Source: Cardiobacterium valvarum (GTDB taxonomy: Bacteria; Pseudomonadota; Gammaproteobacteria; Cardiobacteriales; Cardiobacteriaceae). Taken from it: a DNA stretch of 64,000 nucleotides. The stretch covers positions 2,088,501 to 2,152,500 of the forward strand of contig NZ_UFUW01000001.1 of assembly GCF_900460955.1 (NCBI RefSeq). The letters are read 5' to 3'. Made by a program: the position numbers and the translations under genes. The notes under the pieces were generated by a model that was not told the origin of the DNA, did not search any database, and saw only the letters and a list, made by a program, of their open reading frames with translations. This document shows, in pieces, positions 9,618-18,731 of this stretch. How positions within the stretch are numbered: the stretch's first letter is position 1; every line of letters starts with the position of its first letter.

Positions 9618-10472
9618 TCATGCAGCCCCCGCTGACAGACGCGCCCACGTCAGACAGCCAATAGCCGCCAACGCCAATACCAGCCCCGCCACATGACGAA
9701 ACAACAAACGTTCGCCAAAGAACCCGGCACCAACCAGCGTCCCCAGCGCAATGACCCCCACATTCATCCCGGCGAAAACCACGCTGGGATTCTCCTTCAT
9801 CGCCGTATGCGCCTTGATATAAAAAACAATATTGCCCACATTGAGCACACCAAGCAACACGCCTGCGGCACAGGCTGCTGCTGACACCCGCACCCGTCGC
9901 CAGCACACATAACCCGCCATCAGCACCCCGGCCAGCACAAACGTCACCAGCAACAGCGAGGTCACCTTCGCCTGCTGCGATAACGCCTTCAACAACACAT
10001 CAATCACACCATAGCCCGCCCAAACGCCGACCAGCAGCCATGACGCGCGCAGACTTTCCTTTGCCTCACCATAAGAGAGCAGACAGAAGAGCGCGGCAAA
10101 AACCAACCCGATCCCAACGAGCGACCACGGCGACAACTGCTCACGAAAAAGCACAAATGCAGAGACAAGCGGAATCACCAGCGCAAGACGCTGCGCCGCA
10201 TCGGCACGGACAATCCCCGCCGCCTGCACTGCGCGTCCCATCACGATAAACACCGACGGTAACAACACGCCAAGCGCGGCGAACAACCACCATCCACTCC
10301 GCCAAACAGCAGCATCCGGCAACGGCGGCTGCGCCACCAGCCATAACGTGAACGCCGCCGTCGGATAATTGAGCGCGACCAGCAGCGCCACCTCCCAGCT
10401 ACGCCGCCGTGCCACCTTGAGCAATACCGACACCGCGACACTGCAACAGACACTCAACAACAAAAAAACCAT
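9618..10472 (-). CDS. EamA/DMT-superfamily transporter
   Basis: About 284 residues forming roughly ten hydrophobic helices in two similar halves, typical of EamA drug/metabolite transporters of the inner membrane. Characteristic patches are SAFVLFREQLSPWSLVGIGL at the end of the first half and LVGAGFFGERLLFRHVAGL near the end of the second. I chose the ATG at 10472 because GGAGG lies 5 nt upstream; an in-frame TTG at 10484 sits inside that ribosome site. The gene converges on pgpB with only 7 bp between stops. The substrate is unknown. Confidence 0.85.
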   Translation of the reverse strand: MVFLLLSVCCSVAVSVLLKVARRRSWEVALLVALNYPTAAFTLWLVAQPPLPDAAVWRSGWWLFAALGVLLPSVFIVMGRAVQAAGIVRADAAQRLALVIPLVSAFVLFREQLSPWSLVGIGLVFAALFCLLSYGEAKESLRASWLLVGVWAGYGVIDVLLKALSQQAKVTSLLLVTFVLAGVLMAGYVCWRRVRVSAAACAAGVLLGVLNVGNIVFYIKAHTAMKENPSVVFAGMNVGVIALGTLVGAGFFGERLLFRHVAGLVLALAAIGCLTWARLSAGAA

Positions 10473-10644
10473 GACGACCTCCAAGCGGATAGAAAAACAG
10501 ACGGCGCATCATGCCACAAAACGCGCAACCCTCCCGCTTGCCGGCAACCGCCCTGCCCTTCTCCGCGAATCCCGCTGCCATCCCGCTTATCCCTTCGTAC
10601 GCGGCAAAAATCGTCGCTTACCAAAGAAGCGTGTACTGATACCC

Positions 10645-10715
10645 CATCAAGCGGTGTAAACACTGGCCTCGCCAAGCAGCGTAAACACTAGTTCCGTCAA
10701 GCGGTGAGGTCATGG
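10645..10715. repeat. Array of three ~25-bp CAAGCGG-type repeats
   Basis: Three tandem related units (ATCAAGCGGTGTAAACACTG, CCAAGCAGCGTAAACACTAG, TCAAGCGGTGAGGTCATGG) lie between EamA and the lipoprotein gene. The same motif recurs at 24100, 29978, 31556, 36653 and 42267. The rest of 10485-10782 shows no gene. Confidence 0.75.
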
Positions 10716-10782
10716 AATTTTGTCGCGCACGAAGCGTCGCCGCTGAAAAATTCCCCTCACCACAAGGCGTGTGCCTATCCGC

Positions 10783-11307
10783 TTAATGACAACTGCGCGC
10801 CTCGCTGATGGCGATAGGTGTACTTTGTCCGCCAGTCACGTCATACGCCTGCACGGAACATTGTGAAGAAAGGCTGCCGCGCATCGCAGTGAGCAGCACG
10901 AACTCATAATCATGATCCTTGTCCGGGATAAAGGTCGCACCGACGCTGCAGGTCATGCGGCTTTCCGGCGTGTTGGTCAGCATCAGCGTGAAAGGCTCAC
11001 CCGCGCGCACATAAAACTCGGCGTAATCGCGCACCTTGCTGTGGTTCGGGTCGGGGATGCCGAGATTGCGGTCGCGGAAGCCCTTGCTACCGACGATACC
11101 GCCAAGGATGGTGCCGGTCTGCTCGCTATTCCAGTCCATACAGCTAGTGTTGGGCGAGCCGCGCACCAGCATATTGGCGGAGACGCGCACCCGGGCGCGG
11201 TCACCGTCCTGCGGCTCCACCATTGGCTTGAACTGGGTACCGATGCTGTGGATGGCGGTGCAGGCGGTGAGCAGGAACAGCAGGGGGAAGAGGGTGCGGG
11301 ATTTCAT
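10783..11307 (-). CDS. Putative lipoprotein of unknown function
   Basis: A 174-residue protein with a type II signal peptide: basic MKSR, a hydrophobic core, then lipobox LTAC with Cys16 as the predicted lipidation site. AAGGA lies upstream of the ATG. The mature part contains several Cys residues (TSCMDW, MTCSVG, SQCSV, RSCH) that could form disulfides. I do not recognise a family. It stands alone and is transcribed away from the DsbC-like gene. Confidence 0.7.
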   Translation of the reverse strand: MKSRTLFPLLFLLTACTAIHSIGTQFKPMVEPQDGDRARVRVSANMLVRGSPNTSCMDWNSEQTGTILGGIVGSKGFRDRNLGIPDPNHSKVRDYAEFYVRAGEPFTLMLTNTPESRMTCSVGATFIPDKDHDYEFVLLTAMRGSLSSQCSVQAYDVTGGQSTPIAISEARSCH

Positions 11308-11613
11308 GGGGATTCCTTAATTAAAGAGACAATGCAGATTGTAACGATTGGCCGGTATGCGCGTCCAAATGACCGTGCAGCGGTAAATTTCGCTATCTGG
11401 TGCGAACAGCGGCGGGGCGTCTTGACTGGTACATAACGAAAGGATGGTGCGGGCAAGCTGCCGCTGAATAACACAATCACCCCGGATATAGAGTGGGCTA
11501 CAGTCTGTCACGCAAATCAGGTACACGGCTTTCGCCCACACCGTACGAAACCACAATCCCCTGGCGACAGCGCCGCTATACAATGTCTGCCTTTCCCCAA
11601 CCGAAGACTCTCC
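11308..11613. other. Divergent intergenic region, about 306 bp
   Basis: The region separates the lipoprotein and DsbC-like genes and must carry both promoters. A TATACAAT-like -10 lies near 11576-11583 for the rightward gene, but no matching -35 is convincing. I see nothing else here. Confidence 0.4.
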
Positions 11614-12759
11614 ATGCGCAAAACTCTCCTCACCCTCGCCCTGCTTACCGCCCCTTTCGCCACCGCACAGCAATCCGAGCCGCTGCCGCAGGAAACCCTC
11701 GACACCATCATCCAGAACCTTAAAAACGGGCGCAACACCGCTGCTATGGTCGAATACATAGACAGCATCAACCGCGTCCCCTTCTCGGATGACATCTACG
11801 AAATCACTTACAAAGACAAAAACAACGAAATCCTCTACGTCAGCAAAGACGGCAACTACATCTTCCAGGCCGACATCATCTCCGTGCCGGACGCGCTGAA
11901 TATCACCCGCGAGCGTCGCGAAGTACTGGCCGCCGCTAAAGGCATCGCGAACGAAGACGATAAAAAAGGAAGCGCCGCGAAAAACCCGGACGACCCGCCG
12001 CCGAAAGCCGGCAAACAAAAAGGTGACGGCCAATTCGCCGCCCTGCCGGTCGCACTCGCGCAAAAAGAGAAAAAAGGCGACGGCAGCCGCCGCCTGTGGA
12101 TTATCACCGCGCCCGACTGCGACATGTGCAAAACGCTGGAAGAACAGCTCGGCAGCATCAGCGACGTCACCCTCTACCGCTATCTCTACACCACAAGCGA
12201 CGCCGCCCGCCAGCGCGCGCTGGCCATCAACTGCCACCATAATCCGCCGGAAGCGCTGCGTGATCATCTGCTCTACGGCCTGCACAGTGAAGAAGCGCCG
12301 AAAGAAGACTGCGCCGCGCGCGAAGGCGAGAAACTCAAACAAATCAAAGAAGAGACAGGAGAGGCCGACCGCGCCGAACTGCCTGTACTCACCTTCCCGG
12401 ACGGCTACGAAACGCGTGTCCTCGCCGCTACCAGCGAAGAACTTGATAGCTGGATCACCATGCACCAACCTGCAAAAAGCGACGATAAACCCGCCGAGGC
12501 CGAACCTGTAATAAACGCAGACGGCAGCACGACAGCCGCTACCGACAATTCTGCTCCTGCAAGCGGCGAAGACAGCGACCCGACCCCGACCGATATTCAG
12601 CCCGCTGCTGAAGACCGCGAACCTGCCGCAGATGCCGCTCCCGCTACCGACCAGCCCGTCAATGCCCACGCCCAACCCGCTCCGGATGGCGCCTCTGCCG
12701 CTAATCCGAACGGTGGCCGCGTCAAGATTGATGCCCCGCCCATCCGCCCGCGTCCGTAA
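11614..12759 (+). CDS. DsbC-like periplasmic thioredoxin-fold protein with long acidic/Pro-Ala tail
   Basis: A 381-residue protein with a signal peptide ending around ATAQQ. Residues about 55-95 resemble the DsbC/DsbG dimerisation domain (IYEITYKD then LYVSKDGNYIFQADIISV). A charged insertion follows (about 110-158), then a thioredoxin fold with active-site CDMC (Cys169, Cys172) in IITAPDCDMCKTLEEQ and a cis-Pro candidate in ELPVLTFPDG. The last 100 or so residues are a low-complexity Asp/Glu/Pro/Ala tail absent from standard DsbC. It is probably a disulfide isomerase or reductase in the periplasm. The tail may be a flexible linker. A strong terminator follows. Confidence 0.75.
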   Translation: MRKTLLTLALLTAPFATAQQSEPLPQETLDTIIQNLKNGRNTAAMVEYIDSINRVPFSDDIYEITYKDKNNEILYVSKDGNYIFQADIISVPDALNITRERREVLAAAKGIANEDDKKGSAAKNPDDPPPKAGKQKGDGQFAALPVALAQKEKKGDGSRRLWIITAPDCDMCKTLEEQLGSISDVTLYRYLYTTSDAARQRALAINCHHNPPEALRDHLLYGLHSEEAPKEDCAAREGEKLKQIKEETGEADRAELPVLTFPDGYETRVLAATSEELDSWITMHQPAKSDDKPAEAEPVINADGSTTAATDNSAPASGEDSDPTPTDIQPAAEDREPAADAAPATDQPVNAHAQPAPDGASAANPNGGRVKIDAPPIRPRP

Positions 12760-12786
12760 AGGACGCGATTGACTGTCAGCAAAAAC

Positions 12787-12819
12787 AAAACCCTTCCCTG
12801 CTTGCAGAGGAAGGGTTTT
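12787..12819 (+). terminator. Rho-independent terminator after the DsbC-like gene
   Basis: Stem AAAACCCTTCC/GGAAGGGTTTT with an 11-nt loop and a following T-run. Confidence 0.85.
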
Positions 12820-12861
12820 TTTATACCGGTTTTGTCGTGTACAAAGGAAGAAGAGTCCATA

Positions 12862-12887
12862 AAAAACCCCGCCAGGGCGGGGTTTTT
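12862..12887 (-). terminator. Rho-independent terminator ending the LysM-dprA-topA-marR operon
   Basis: A near-perfect stem AAAAACCCCGCC/GGCGGGGTTTTT lies a few bases beyond the marR stop. The symmetrical A/T tails let it work in both directions, also insulating against read-through from 12759. Confidence 0.85.
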
Positions 12888-12893
12888 AGGGAT

Positions 12894-13343
12894 TCAAGCG
12901 GTAGCCATGTTTTCCCGCATGCGGCTAAGGTAGTCGCGCAGGAGTTCGCGTTCGCCTTCGTTGAAATTTTTGAGCGCCGCTTCTTTGGCCTCGACCGCGA
13001 TTTCGTGCATGCGGTTCATCAGCGGCTGACTTTTTTCGGTGAGGAAGATGAGGTTGGTGCGGCGGTCTTGCGGATCCTGACGGCGGTCAAGCAGGCCGTC
13101 TTTTTCAAGTTTGTCAATTTGCCGCGTCAGCGTCATCGGCGCAAGATCCATGTATTCGGCCAATTTGGTCTGGCTGACACCTTCGTAGCGCGAGAGGTAG
13201 GTGAGCAGGGTCCATTGGGTTCGGGTGATACCGTAGTTGCGCACCCGCCGGTCGTAGTAACGGTTCATCAGGCGCGTGGTGTCGTGCATCAGGAAGCCGA
13301 AGCCGTGACGCAAGTCATCCAGGCTGTGCTGTTCTTCTATCAT
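12894..13343 (-). CDS. MarR-family transcriptional regulator
   Basis: A 149-residue winged-helix protein of the MarR family. Residues about 40-100 hold the recognition helix and wing: TQWTLLTYLSRYEGVSQTKL, then LTRQIDKLEKDGLLDRRQDP and DRRTNLIFLTEK. Flanking helices would form the dimer interface. The start overlaps the topA stop by 4 nt (ATGA), making it the last gene of the operon. The target genes and ligand are not evident. It could regulate its own operon, but I see no clear palindromic operator. Confidence 0.85.
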   Translation of the reverse strand: MIEEQHSLDDLRHGFGFLMHDTTRLMNRYYDRRVRNYGITRTQWTLLTYLSRYEGVSQTKLAEYMDLAPMTLTRQIDKLEKDGLLDRRQDPQDRRTNLIFLTEKSQPLMNRMHEIAVEAKEAALKNFNEGERELLRDYLSRMRENMATA

Positions 13344-15715
13344 GTTTTGGTCTCTTTCTTTTTCGCGGTCGCTTTGCTGCGGCTGTTTTTCCCTGTCGTA
13401 CTGCCGTCTTTCTTCGCAGTTTTGCCAGCCGTCGCCTTGTTGGTTGTCCCCCGCTTCGCTTTGCGCTCCTTGGCTTTTTCAAGCAGTTCGAGCGCAGCTT
13501 CCAGTTCGAGGGTCGCGGGTTCTATCGTTTTTGGGATAGATGCGTTAATACTACCATTTGTTACATATGGACCAAAGCGACCATTTAGTATTTGTAATAT
13601 CTCGTCGCCATTTTTTATCTCTTTTATGTATTTTTGGTTATCGGCTTCTTTTTTGGCGGCAACGAGTTCGAGGGCGCGTTCGAGGGTGACGGTGAGCGGA
13701 TCTTCGTCCTTGGGCAGGGAAACGTAGCGTTTGCCGTAGCGGATGTAGGGGCCATAGCGGCCGATATTGGCGACGAGTTCGCCGTCTTCTTCGCTCATGC
13801 CGATGACGCGCGGCAGTTTGAAGAGTTCGAGCGCTTCTTCCAGGGTGATGGTGTCCATGCTGCGCTCGGGCGGAATACTCGCAAACTGGGGTTTTTCTTC
13901 GTCGTCTTTGCTGCCGATTTGCACGAAGGGTCCAAAGCGGCCGAAGCGGGCGGTCACAGGCTTGCCGCTTTTCGGGTCGGTGCCGAGTTCGCGCGCCTGC
14001 ATGACTTCTTCGCGCGAGATGTCTTTTTTCTCGTCAAGACGTTCGGAGAAAGCGCCCCAAAAGTCGCCAAGCAGCGGTTTCCATTGGCGTTCGCCGCGCG
14101 AGACGGCATCGAGGTCGTCTTCGAGGCGGGCAGTAAAGTCGTAGTCCACGTAGCGCTCAAAGTGTTTGGTGAGGAAGTCGTTGACGACTTTGCCGATAGT
14201 GGTCGGAATGAAACGGCGGTTTTCCTGTTCGACGTATTCGCGCTCTTGCAGGGTGCCGATGATGCTGGCGTAGGTAGAAGGGCGACCGATACCGTTAGCT
14301 TCGAGTTCTTTGATGAGAGCGGCTTCGGAGTAGCGCGGCGGTGGTTGGGTGAAGTGCTGGCTGCCGGTGATGTCATGCAGCTGGATGCGGTCGCCGTTTT
14401 TCATCGGCGGCAGCAGGCGGTTGTCATCGTCTTCGTTATCTTCGCGTTCTTCCTGGTACACGCTCATGTATCCGGGGAATTTAACGGTGCTGCCGCTGGC
14501 ACGAAATTGGTGTTTTTCGCTGCCGGCGTAGAGGTCGGCGCTGATGTTTTCGAGGATGGCAGAGGCCATTTGCGAGGCGACGGCGCGTTTTCTGATGAGT
14601 TCGTAGAGTTTGTATTCGTCACCGCTGAGACCAAGCGAGGCGCCGTCCCGGCCGCAGTCGGTGGGGCGGATGGCTTCGTGCGCTTCCTGCGCGTTCTTGG
14701 ATTTGGTTTTGTAGTGACGGGGTTTGTCCGGCAGGTAATTCGCACCGTATTGTTGGGCGACCCAGTCACGAATGGCGGCGATGGCTTCTTGGGCAAGGTT
14801 GACGGAGTCGGTCCGCATGTAGGTGATGTGGCCTTCTTCGTAAAGACGCTGCGCGACGCGCATGGTTTTTTGCGCACCGAAATAGAGTTTGCTCGCCGCC
14901 GCCTGCTGCATGGTGGAGGTAGTAAAGGGCGGCGCGGGGTTGCGCTTGCTGTCTTTTTTGTTGATGTCGGCGACAAGCAGGCTGCCTTGGGCGGCAGCTT
15001 TCAGGGCATCGATGGCGGTTTCGGTATCGGCAGCGTTGGTGAAACTGAATTTTTTGGTTTTTTCGCCGTTGTAAACGGTGAGTTTGCCGGGGAAGGCCTG
15101 ACCTGCGTGGCTGAGGGCGGCGGCGATATCCCAGTATTCTTCGCTGTTGAAGGCTTCAATTTCCCGCTCGCGTTCGACGATCATGCGCAGGGCGGGCGAT
15201 TGGACGCGACCGGCGGAGAGTCCGGGGCGGACTTTGCGCCACAGCAGCGGTGAGAGGTTGAAACCGACGAGGTAATCCAGCGCCCGCCGCGCTTGTTGGG
15301 CGTTGACGAGGTCCATTTCAAGATGGCGCGGGTTGGCAACGGCCTGCTGGATAGCGTTTTTGGTGATCTCGTGAAAGGCGACGCGATAGAGGTTTTTGTC
15401 GCGCAGGGCGCCACGTTCGTGCAGGATTTCTTTAAGATGCCAGGAGATGGCCTCGCCTTCGCGGTCGGGGTCAGTCGCGAGGTAGATGTTTTCGGCGCTT
15501 TTGGCCGCTTTGGTGATTTCGTTAACGTGGCGGGCGTTGCGCTCGATGATTTCGTAGTGCATGGCGAAATCGTCGCCGGTATCAACTGCGCCGTTTTTCG
15601 GGATAAGGTCGCGCACGTGGCCGTAAGAGGCCATGACGGCGTAGTCCTTGCCGAGGTATTTGTGCAAGGTTTTGGCTTTCGCCGGGGATTCGACGATGAG
15701 AAGATTTTTGCTCAT
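13340..15715 (-). CDS. topA: DNA topoisomerase I (type IA)
   Basis: A 791-residue type IA topoisomerase that relaxes negative supercoils. The Toprim domain begins LLIVESPAKAKTL and contains DPDREGE at 82-88. The catalytic tyrosine is Tyr299 in GHITYMRTDSVN. After the core come at least three Gly-Arg-Phe/Tyr-Gly-Pro repeats (RFGRFGPFVQIG, NIGRYGPYIRYG, NGRFGPYVTNG) and a Lys/Thr-rich tail. I see no CxxC zinc ribbons, unlike the E. coli enzyme with its three zinc fingers, so DNA contacts in the C-terminus depend on the repeats and basic tail. It lies 23 nt after dprA. Confidence 0.95.
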   Translation of the reverse strand: MSKNLLIVESPAKAKTLHKYLGKDYAVMASYGHVRDLIPKNGAVDTGDDFAMHYEIIERNARHVNEITKAAKSAENIYLATDPDREGEAISWHLKEILHERGALRDKNLYRVAFHEITKNAIQQAVANPRHLEMDLVNAQQARRALDYLVGFNLSPLLWRKVRPGLSAGRVQSPALRMIVEREREIEAFNSEEYWDIAAALSHAGQAFPGKLTVYNGEKTKKFSFTNAADTETAIDALKAAAQGSLLVADINKKDSKRNPAPPFTTSTMQQAAASKLYFGAQKTMRVAQRLYEEGHITYMRTDSVNLAQEAIAAIRDWVAQQYGANYLPDKPRHYKTKSKNAQEAHEAIRPTDCGRDGASLGLSGDEYKLYELIRKRAVASQMASAILENISADLYAGSEKHQFRASGSTVKFPGYMSVYQEEREDNEDDDNRLLPPMKNGDRIQLHDITGSQHFTQPPPRYSEAALIKELEANGIGRPSTYASIIGTLQEREYVEQENRRFIPTTIGKVVNDFLTKHFERYVDYDFTARLEDDLDAVSRGERQWKPLLGDFWGAFSERLDEKKDISREEVMQARELGTDPKSGKPVTARFGRFGPFVQIGSKDDEEKPQFASIPPERSMDTITLEEALELFKLPRVIGMSEEDGELVANIGRYGPYIRYGKRYVSLPKDEDPLTVTLERALELVAAKKEADNQKYIKEIKNGDEILQILNGRFGPYVTNGSINASIPKTIEPATLELEAALELLEKAKERKAKRGTTNKATAGKTAKKDGSTTGKNSRSKATAKKKETKT

Positions 15716-15738
15716 GGGATACTTTCGCTTTTGCGGTT

Positions 15739-16860
15739 TCAGGTGACGCGCTGGAACATGCCGCCTGGCAGCGCAGCGACGCGCCCGTCCAGCTCAAGTA
15801 TTATCAGCATGGCCGAAATTTCCGCACTCGTCAATTCCAGGCGCGGCACGAGGTCATCCACGCGGCAGGGGTCGTATCCCATCGCTTGCAGCAGGCGTTC
15901 TTCGGGACTGTCGGCGGCTACTACGGTAGCCTCTGGAGCGCTTTCCGATTGTTTTTGTTGCAGTTCCAGGTTGGCGCGAGCAAGTGGATAGAGTTCTTCC
16001 AGCACATCTTGAGCGGTTTCGATAAGTTTGGCGCCTTCGCGGATGAGGCGGTGGCAGCCTTTGACCAGCGGGTTGTGGATGGAACCGGGGATAGCGAAGA
16101 CTTCCCGCCCCTGTTCGGCGGCAAGACGGGCGGTGATGAGCGAACCGCTTTGCGCCGAGGCTTCGACAACGAGGACACCGAGCGAAAGGCCACTGATGAT
16201 ACGGTTGCGGCGCGGAAAGTTGCCGGCGCGCACGCCGGTGCCAATAGGATATTCGGAGACGATAGCGCCATGCGCGGCGATACGGTGGGCAAGGTTACGA
16301 TGGCGGGCGGGATAGACACGGTCGAGGCCGGTGCCAACCACGGCGATGGTATTGCCGCCGCTAAGTGCACCTTCGTGCGCAGCACCGTCGATACCGAGAG
16401 CGAGGCCGCTGGTGACGGTCAATCCCGCTTGTGCAAAGGCTTCGGCGAAGGCGTGGCAGGTGCGCAAAGCGGGTTCGCTGGCGTTGCGACTGCCGACGAT
16501 GGCAATTTGTGCAGTGGTGAGCAATGCCGGGTTGCCCTGCACGAAAAGTAGCGGCGGCGGGTCGGGGATTTCGCGCAAAAGTGGTGGGTAGGCAGGATCA
16601 TCATAAGGAATGATATGACGCGAGCCGTTACCAGCGGCCAGCCAGTCCATATCGGCACTCGCCGCTGCATCATGTCCGGCTGCCTGCCAGGCGCTGATTT
16701 GTTCTGCACGGTATTGCGGCAGGCGTTGGCGGATTTCTGCTGTCGGCGCATGAAAAAACGCTTCCGGCGAGCCAAAAGCTTCCAGAAGCGTTTGATAGGT
16801 CTTGCTGCCGACGCCCGGCGCGCGCAGGAGCGCACACCAAGCGCGTAGGTTCGCCGTCAT
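15739..16860 (-). CDS. dprA: DNA-processing protein DprA (Smf)
   Basis: A 373-residue DprA that protects incoming single-stranded DNA and loads RecA during natural transformation. An N-terminal SAM-like domain is followed by the Rossmann-type core with IAIVGSRNASEPA, SGLALGIDGAAHEGAL, VVGTGLDRVYPARHRNLA and GNFPRRNRIISGLS, then a C-terminal winged helix (PCRVDDLVPRLELTSAEISAML). The start overlaps the preceding lipoprotein stop by one base (TGATG), implying translational coupling. The gene suggests, but does not prove, competence. Confidence 0.95.
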   Translation of the reverse strand: MTANLRAWCALLRAPGVGSKTYQTLLEAFGSPEAFFHAPTAEIRQRLPQYRAEQISAWQAAGHDAAASADMDWLAAGNGSRHIIPYDDPAYPPLLREIPDPPPLLFVQGNPALLTTAQIAIVGSRNASEPALRTCHAFAEAFAQAGLTVTSGLALGIDGAAHEGALSGGNTIAVVGTGLDRVYPARHRNLAHRIAAHGAIVSEYPIGTGVRAGNFPRRNRIISGLSLGVLVVEASAQSGSLITARLAAEQGREVFAIPGSIHNPLVKGCHRLIREGAKLIETAQDVLEELYPLARANLELQQKQSESAPEATVVAADSPEERLLQAMGYDPCRVDDLVPRLELTSAEISAMLIILELDGRVAALPGGMFQRVT

Positions 16861-18038
16861 CAGGGATGAACAAGCGTGTCGGTTTCGTAGATGCTTTGGC
16901 TGGAATCAAGCACGAAGCCGATACTGACGTCGTCGTACACACGGATAATCATCAGATAGCCGATGTCTTTACCCGGCACTTGTACCGGCTGGCCTTTCAT
17001 CACACGACCCGGACCTTCGCGGACAATCTTCCAGATATCGCCTACTTGCGCGCCGTTATCACGACCGAAGCTGGTGATGACCGTATCGAATTCCTTGATG
17101 GTCGGATAAATATTCGAGCTGCGGACAATGTAACCGCGCGAGCATTGTCCGGTCGGCATTTTCGGGAAGTAGTTGGCAGGTTCTTCGTGGGCATTGATCG
17201 GCAGGATGACATCTTCTTCCTGCATCGGCTCAACAGCCTCAAGGATATGCAGCTTGGTCAGGTCGGTTGCCACGTCGTAACCGGTAACGGCGACATCACC
17301 GATATGGCGCATTTCATAGCCAACAACTTGACCTTTCTTGCCATCCTTGAGAATCGGGGCACCCACGACACGGAAGACTCCGAATTCCTGATCCTGCTGG
17401 GGATTGTTTATACCTCTCGCATAAATTTCCTGCTGCTCGGTGAGAGTCAGGTAATCGCCGGCATCGCCGAGGATGAACGGCAGATTCTGGATTTCGTTTG
17501 ATCTCAGGATGCGTGTCTTCAAGGCGTGAGCCTGTACCACATCGGCAGCGATGGAAACCGGACGTGAACCGAAATTATCGACGCGCATATGCGGTGAGTA
17601 GCGGACAATCGGCAGGCCGTCACGCGTTCTGCGGCCAGTATCCACTCCGTGATATTCCTGGTTCGCTTCAACAATCGTGACGCGTTTCGAGCCATTGATG
17701 GAGACTACGCTCAACACATCGCCCGGATAAATCATGTGCGGGTTTTTCACCTGTGGATTGTCATACCAAATATTGGTCCAGTACCACGGCAGGACGAGGA
17801 AACGCTTGGAAATACCCCACAGCGTGTCGCCTTTCTTGACCACATAACGCATCGGCACTTCCGATTCCTGACGGAAAGCCTCATCCGTATTGGCAAGGAT
17901 CTTCGGAAAACTGCCGTCGTTGAGGCACAGTTCCGTCGGACGCTCCTGCCGGTTCTGGAACGGATCGCGCGCGGAAGAGCAACCGGCGATGACGACGGCG
18001 AGGGCAAGGCCCAATCCTGTAATATGGGTTTTCAACAC
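16860..18038 (-). CDS. LysM-domain lipoprotein
   Basis: A 392-residue LysM lipoprotein. I chose the GTG at 18038 because GGAG lies 8 nt upstream and the protein then begins with a lipoprotein signal peptide: a short basic start, a hydrophobic core and lipobox VIAGC with Cys20. One LysM domain lies at about 65-110 (RYVVKKGDTLWGISKRF through IYPGDVLSV) and should bind peptidoglycan. The remaining region is conserved in LysM proteins commonly found directly upstream of dprA in proteobacteria, but its role is unclear. First gene of the dprA-topA-marR operon; def is transcribed divergently. Confidence 0.85.
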   Translation of the reverse strand: MLKTHITGLGLALAVVIAGCSSARDPFQNRQERPTELCLNDGSFPKILANTDEAFRQESEVPMRYVVKKGDTLWGISKRFLVLPWYWTNIWYDNPQVKNPHMIYPGDVLSVVSINGSKRVTIVEANQEYHGVDTGRRTRDGLPIVRYSPHMRVDNFGSRPVSIAADVVQAHALKTRILRSNEIQNLPFILGDAGDYLTLTEQQEIYARGINNPQQDQEFGVFRVVGAPILKDGKKGQVVGYEMRHIGDVAVTGYDVATDLTKLHILEAVEPMQEEDVILPINAHEEPANYFPKMPTGQCSRGYIVRSSNIYPTIKEFDTVITSFGRDNGAQVGDIWKIVREGPGRVMKGQPVQVPGKDIGYLMIIRVYDDVSIGFVLDSSQSIYETDTLVHP

Positions 18039-18072
18039 AATAAATACTCCTATCTGAACACATCGGTTTCCA

Positions 18073-18103
18073 TTACACCCGCGAGGGGCCGTTCCCGTAT
18101 AAT
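18073..18103 (+). promoter_or_regulatory. Candidate promoter for def-fmt-rsmB
   Basis: A perfect -10 TATAAT at 18098-18103 is paired only with a weak, 19-bp-spaced TTACAC at 18073. It reads towards def, with a 5' leader of about 65 nt. Confidence 0.4.
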
Positions 18104-18173
18104 AGCCTTTTCGTAACCATTTTCCTACCAAAATTTCATATTTCGGTAAAAAAATATCAAGAGAAGCTGCACA

Positions 18174-18722
18174 ATGTCTTTACTTGACATCCTCATTCAC
18201 CCCGACCAGCGCCTGCGCCAGACCGCCGAACCTGTCACTGCCTTTGATAACCGCCTGAAAACCATCACCGACAACATGTTTGCCACCATGTACGAAGCGC
18301 ACGGCATCGGCCTCGCGGCAACACAAGTCAACATCCACCGCCGCATCATTGTCATGGACGTCCCCGAAAAGCGCGAAGAAGACGAAAGTAACGACATCCC
18401 GCCGGAAACCCCTGTGCCGCACACAAGGCTCATCCTCATCAATCCCGAAATCATCAGCCACAGCGCAGAAACCGCCGTCTGGCAAGAAGGTTGCCTGTCG
18501 CTGCCCGGCCAGTTTGCCGACGTCAAACGTCCGAAAACCATCCGCTATGCCTACTACGACCTCGGCGGCGCACGTTGCGAAGCCGAAGCGGAAGGCCTGC
18601 TTGGCGTCTGCATCCAGCACGAAATCGACCACCTGAACGGCGTCCTCTTCATTGACCACCTTTCCCGCTTGAAGCGCGAACGCATCGAAAAAAAACTCGC
18701 CAAAAGCCAGGCTCATAAATAA
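18174..18722 (+). CDS. def: Peptide deformylase
   Basis: A 182-residue metalloenzyme that removes the formyl group from nascent proteins. All three motifs are present: GIGLAATQ (44-51), EGCLSLP with metal ligand Cys107, and QHEIDH with His149/His153 and catalytic Glu150. An acidic insertion of about 16 residues ([15 protein letters not shown], 66-80) lies between motifs 1 and 2. The gene begins the def-fmt-rsmB cluster: formylation, deformylation and rRNA methylation in one operon, a common proteobacterial order. Confidence 0.96.
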   Translation: MSLLDILIHPDQRLRQTAEPVTAFDNRLKTITDNMFATMYEAHGIGLAATQVNIHRRIIVMDVPEKREEDESNDIPPETPVPHTRLILINPEIISHSAETAVWQEGCLSLPGQFADVKRPKTIRYAYYDLGGARCEAEAEGLLGVCIQHEIDHLNGVLFIDHLSRLKRERIEKKLAKSQAHK

Positions 18723-18731
18723 TCAAGACAC

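Noticed and set aside
11317..12675. 452-residue minus-strand frame opposite the DsbC-like gene
   Set aside because: It has a biased Val/Phe/Gly composition and no domain, while the plus strand has a signal peptide, CDMC and terminator.
13634..15253. 539-residue plus-strand frame antisense to topA
   Set aside because: The minus strand encodes an unmistakable topoisomerase I.
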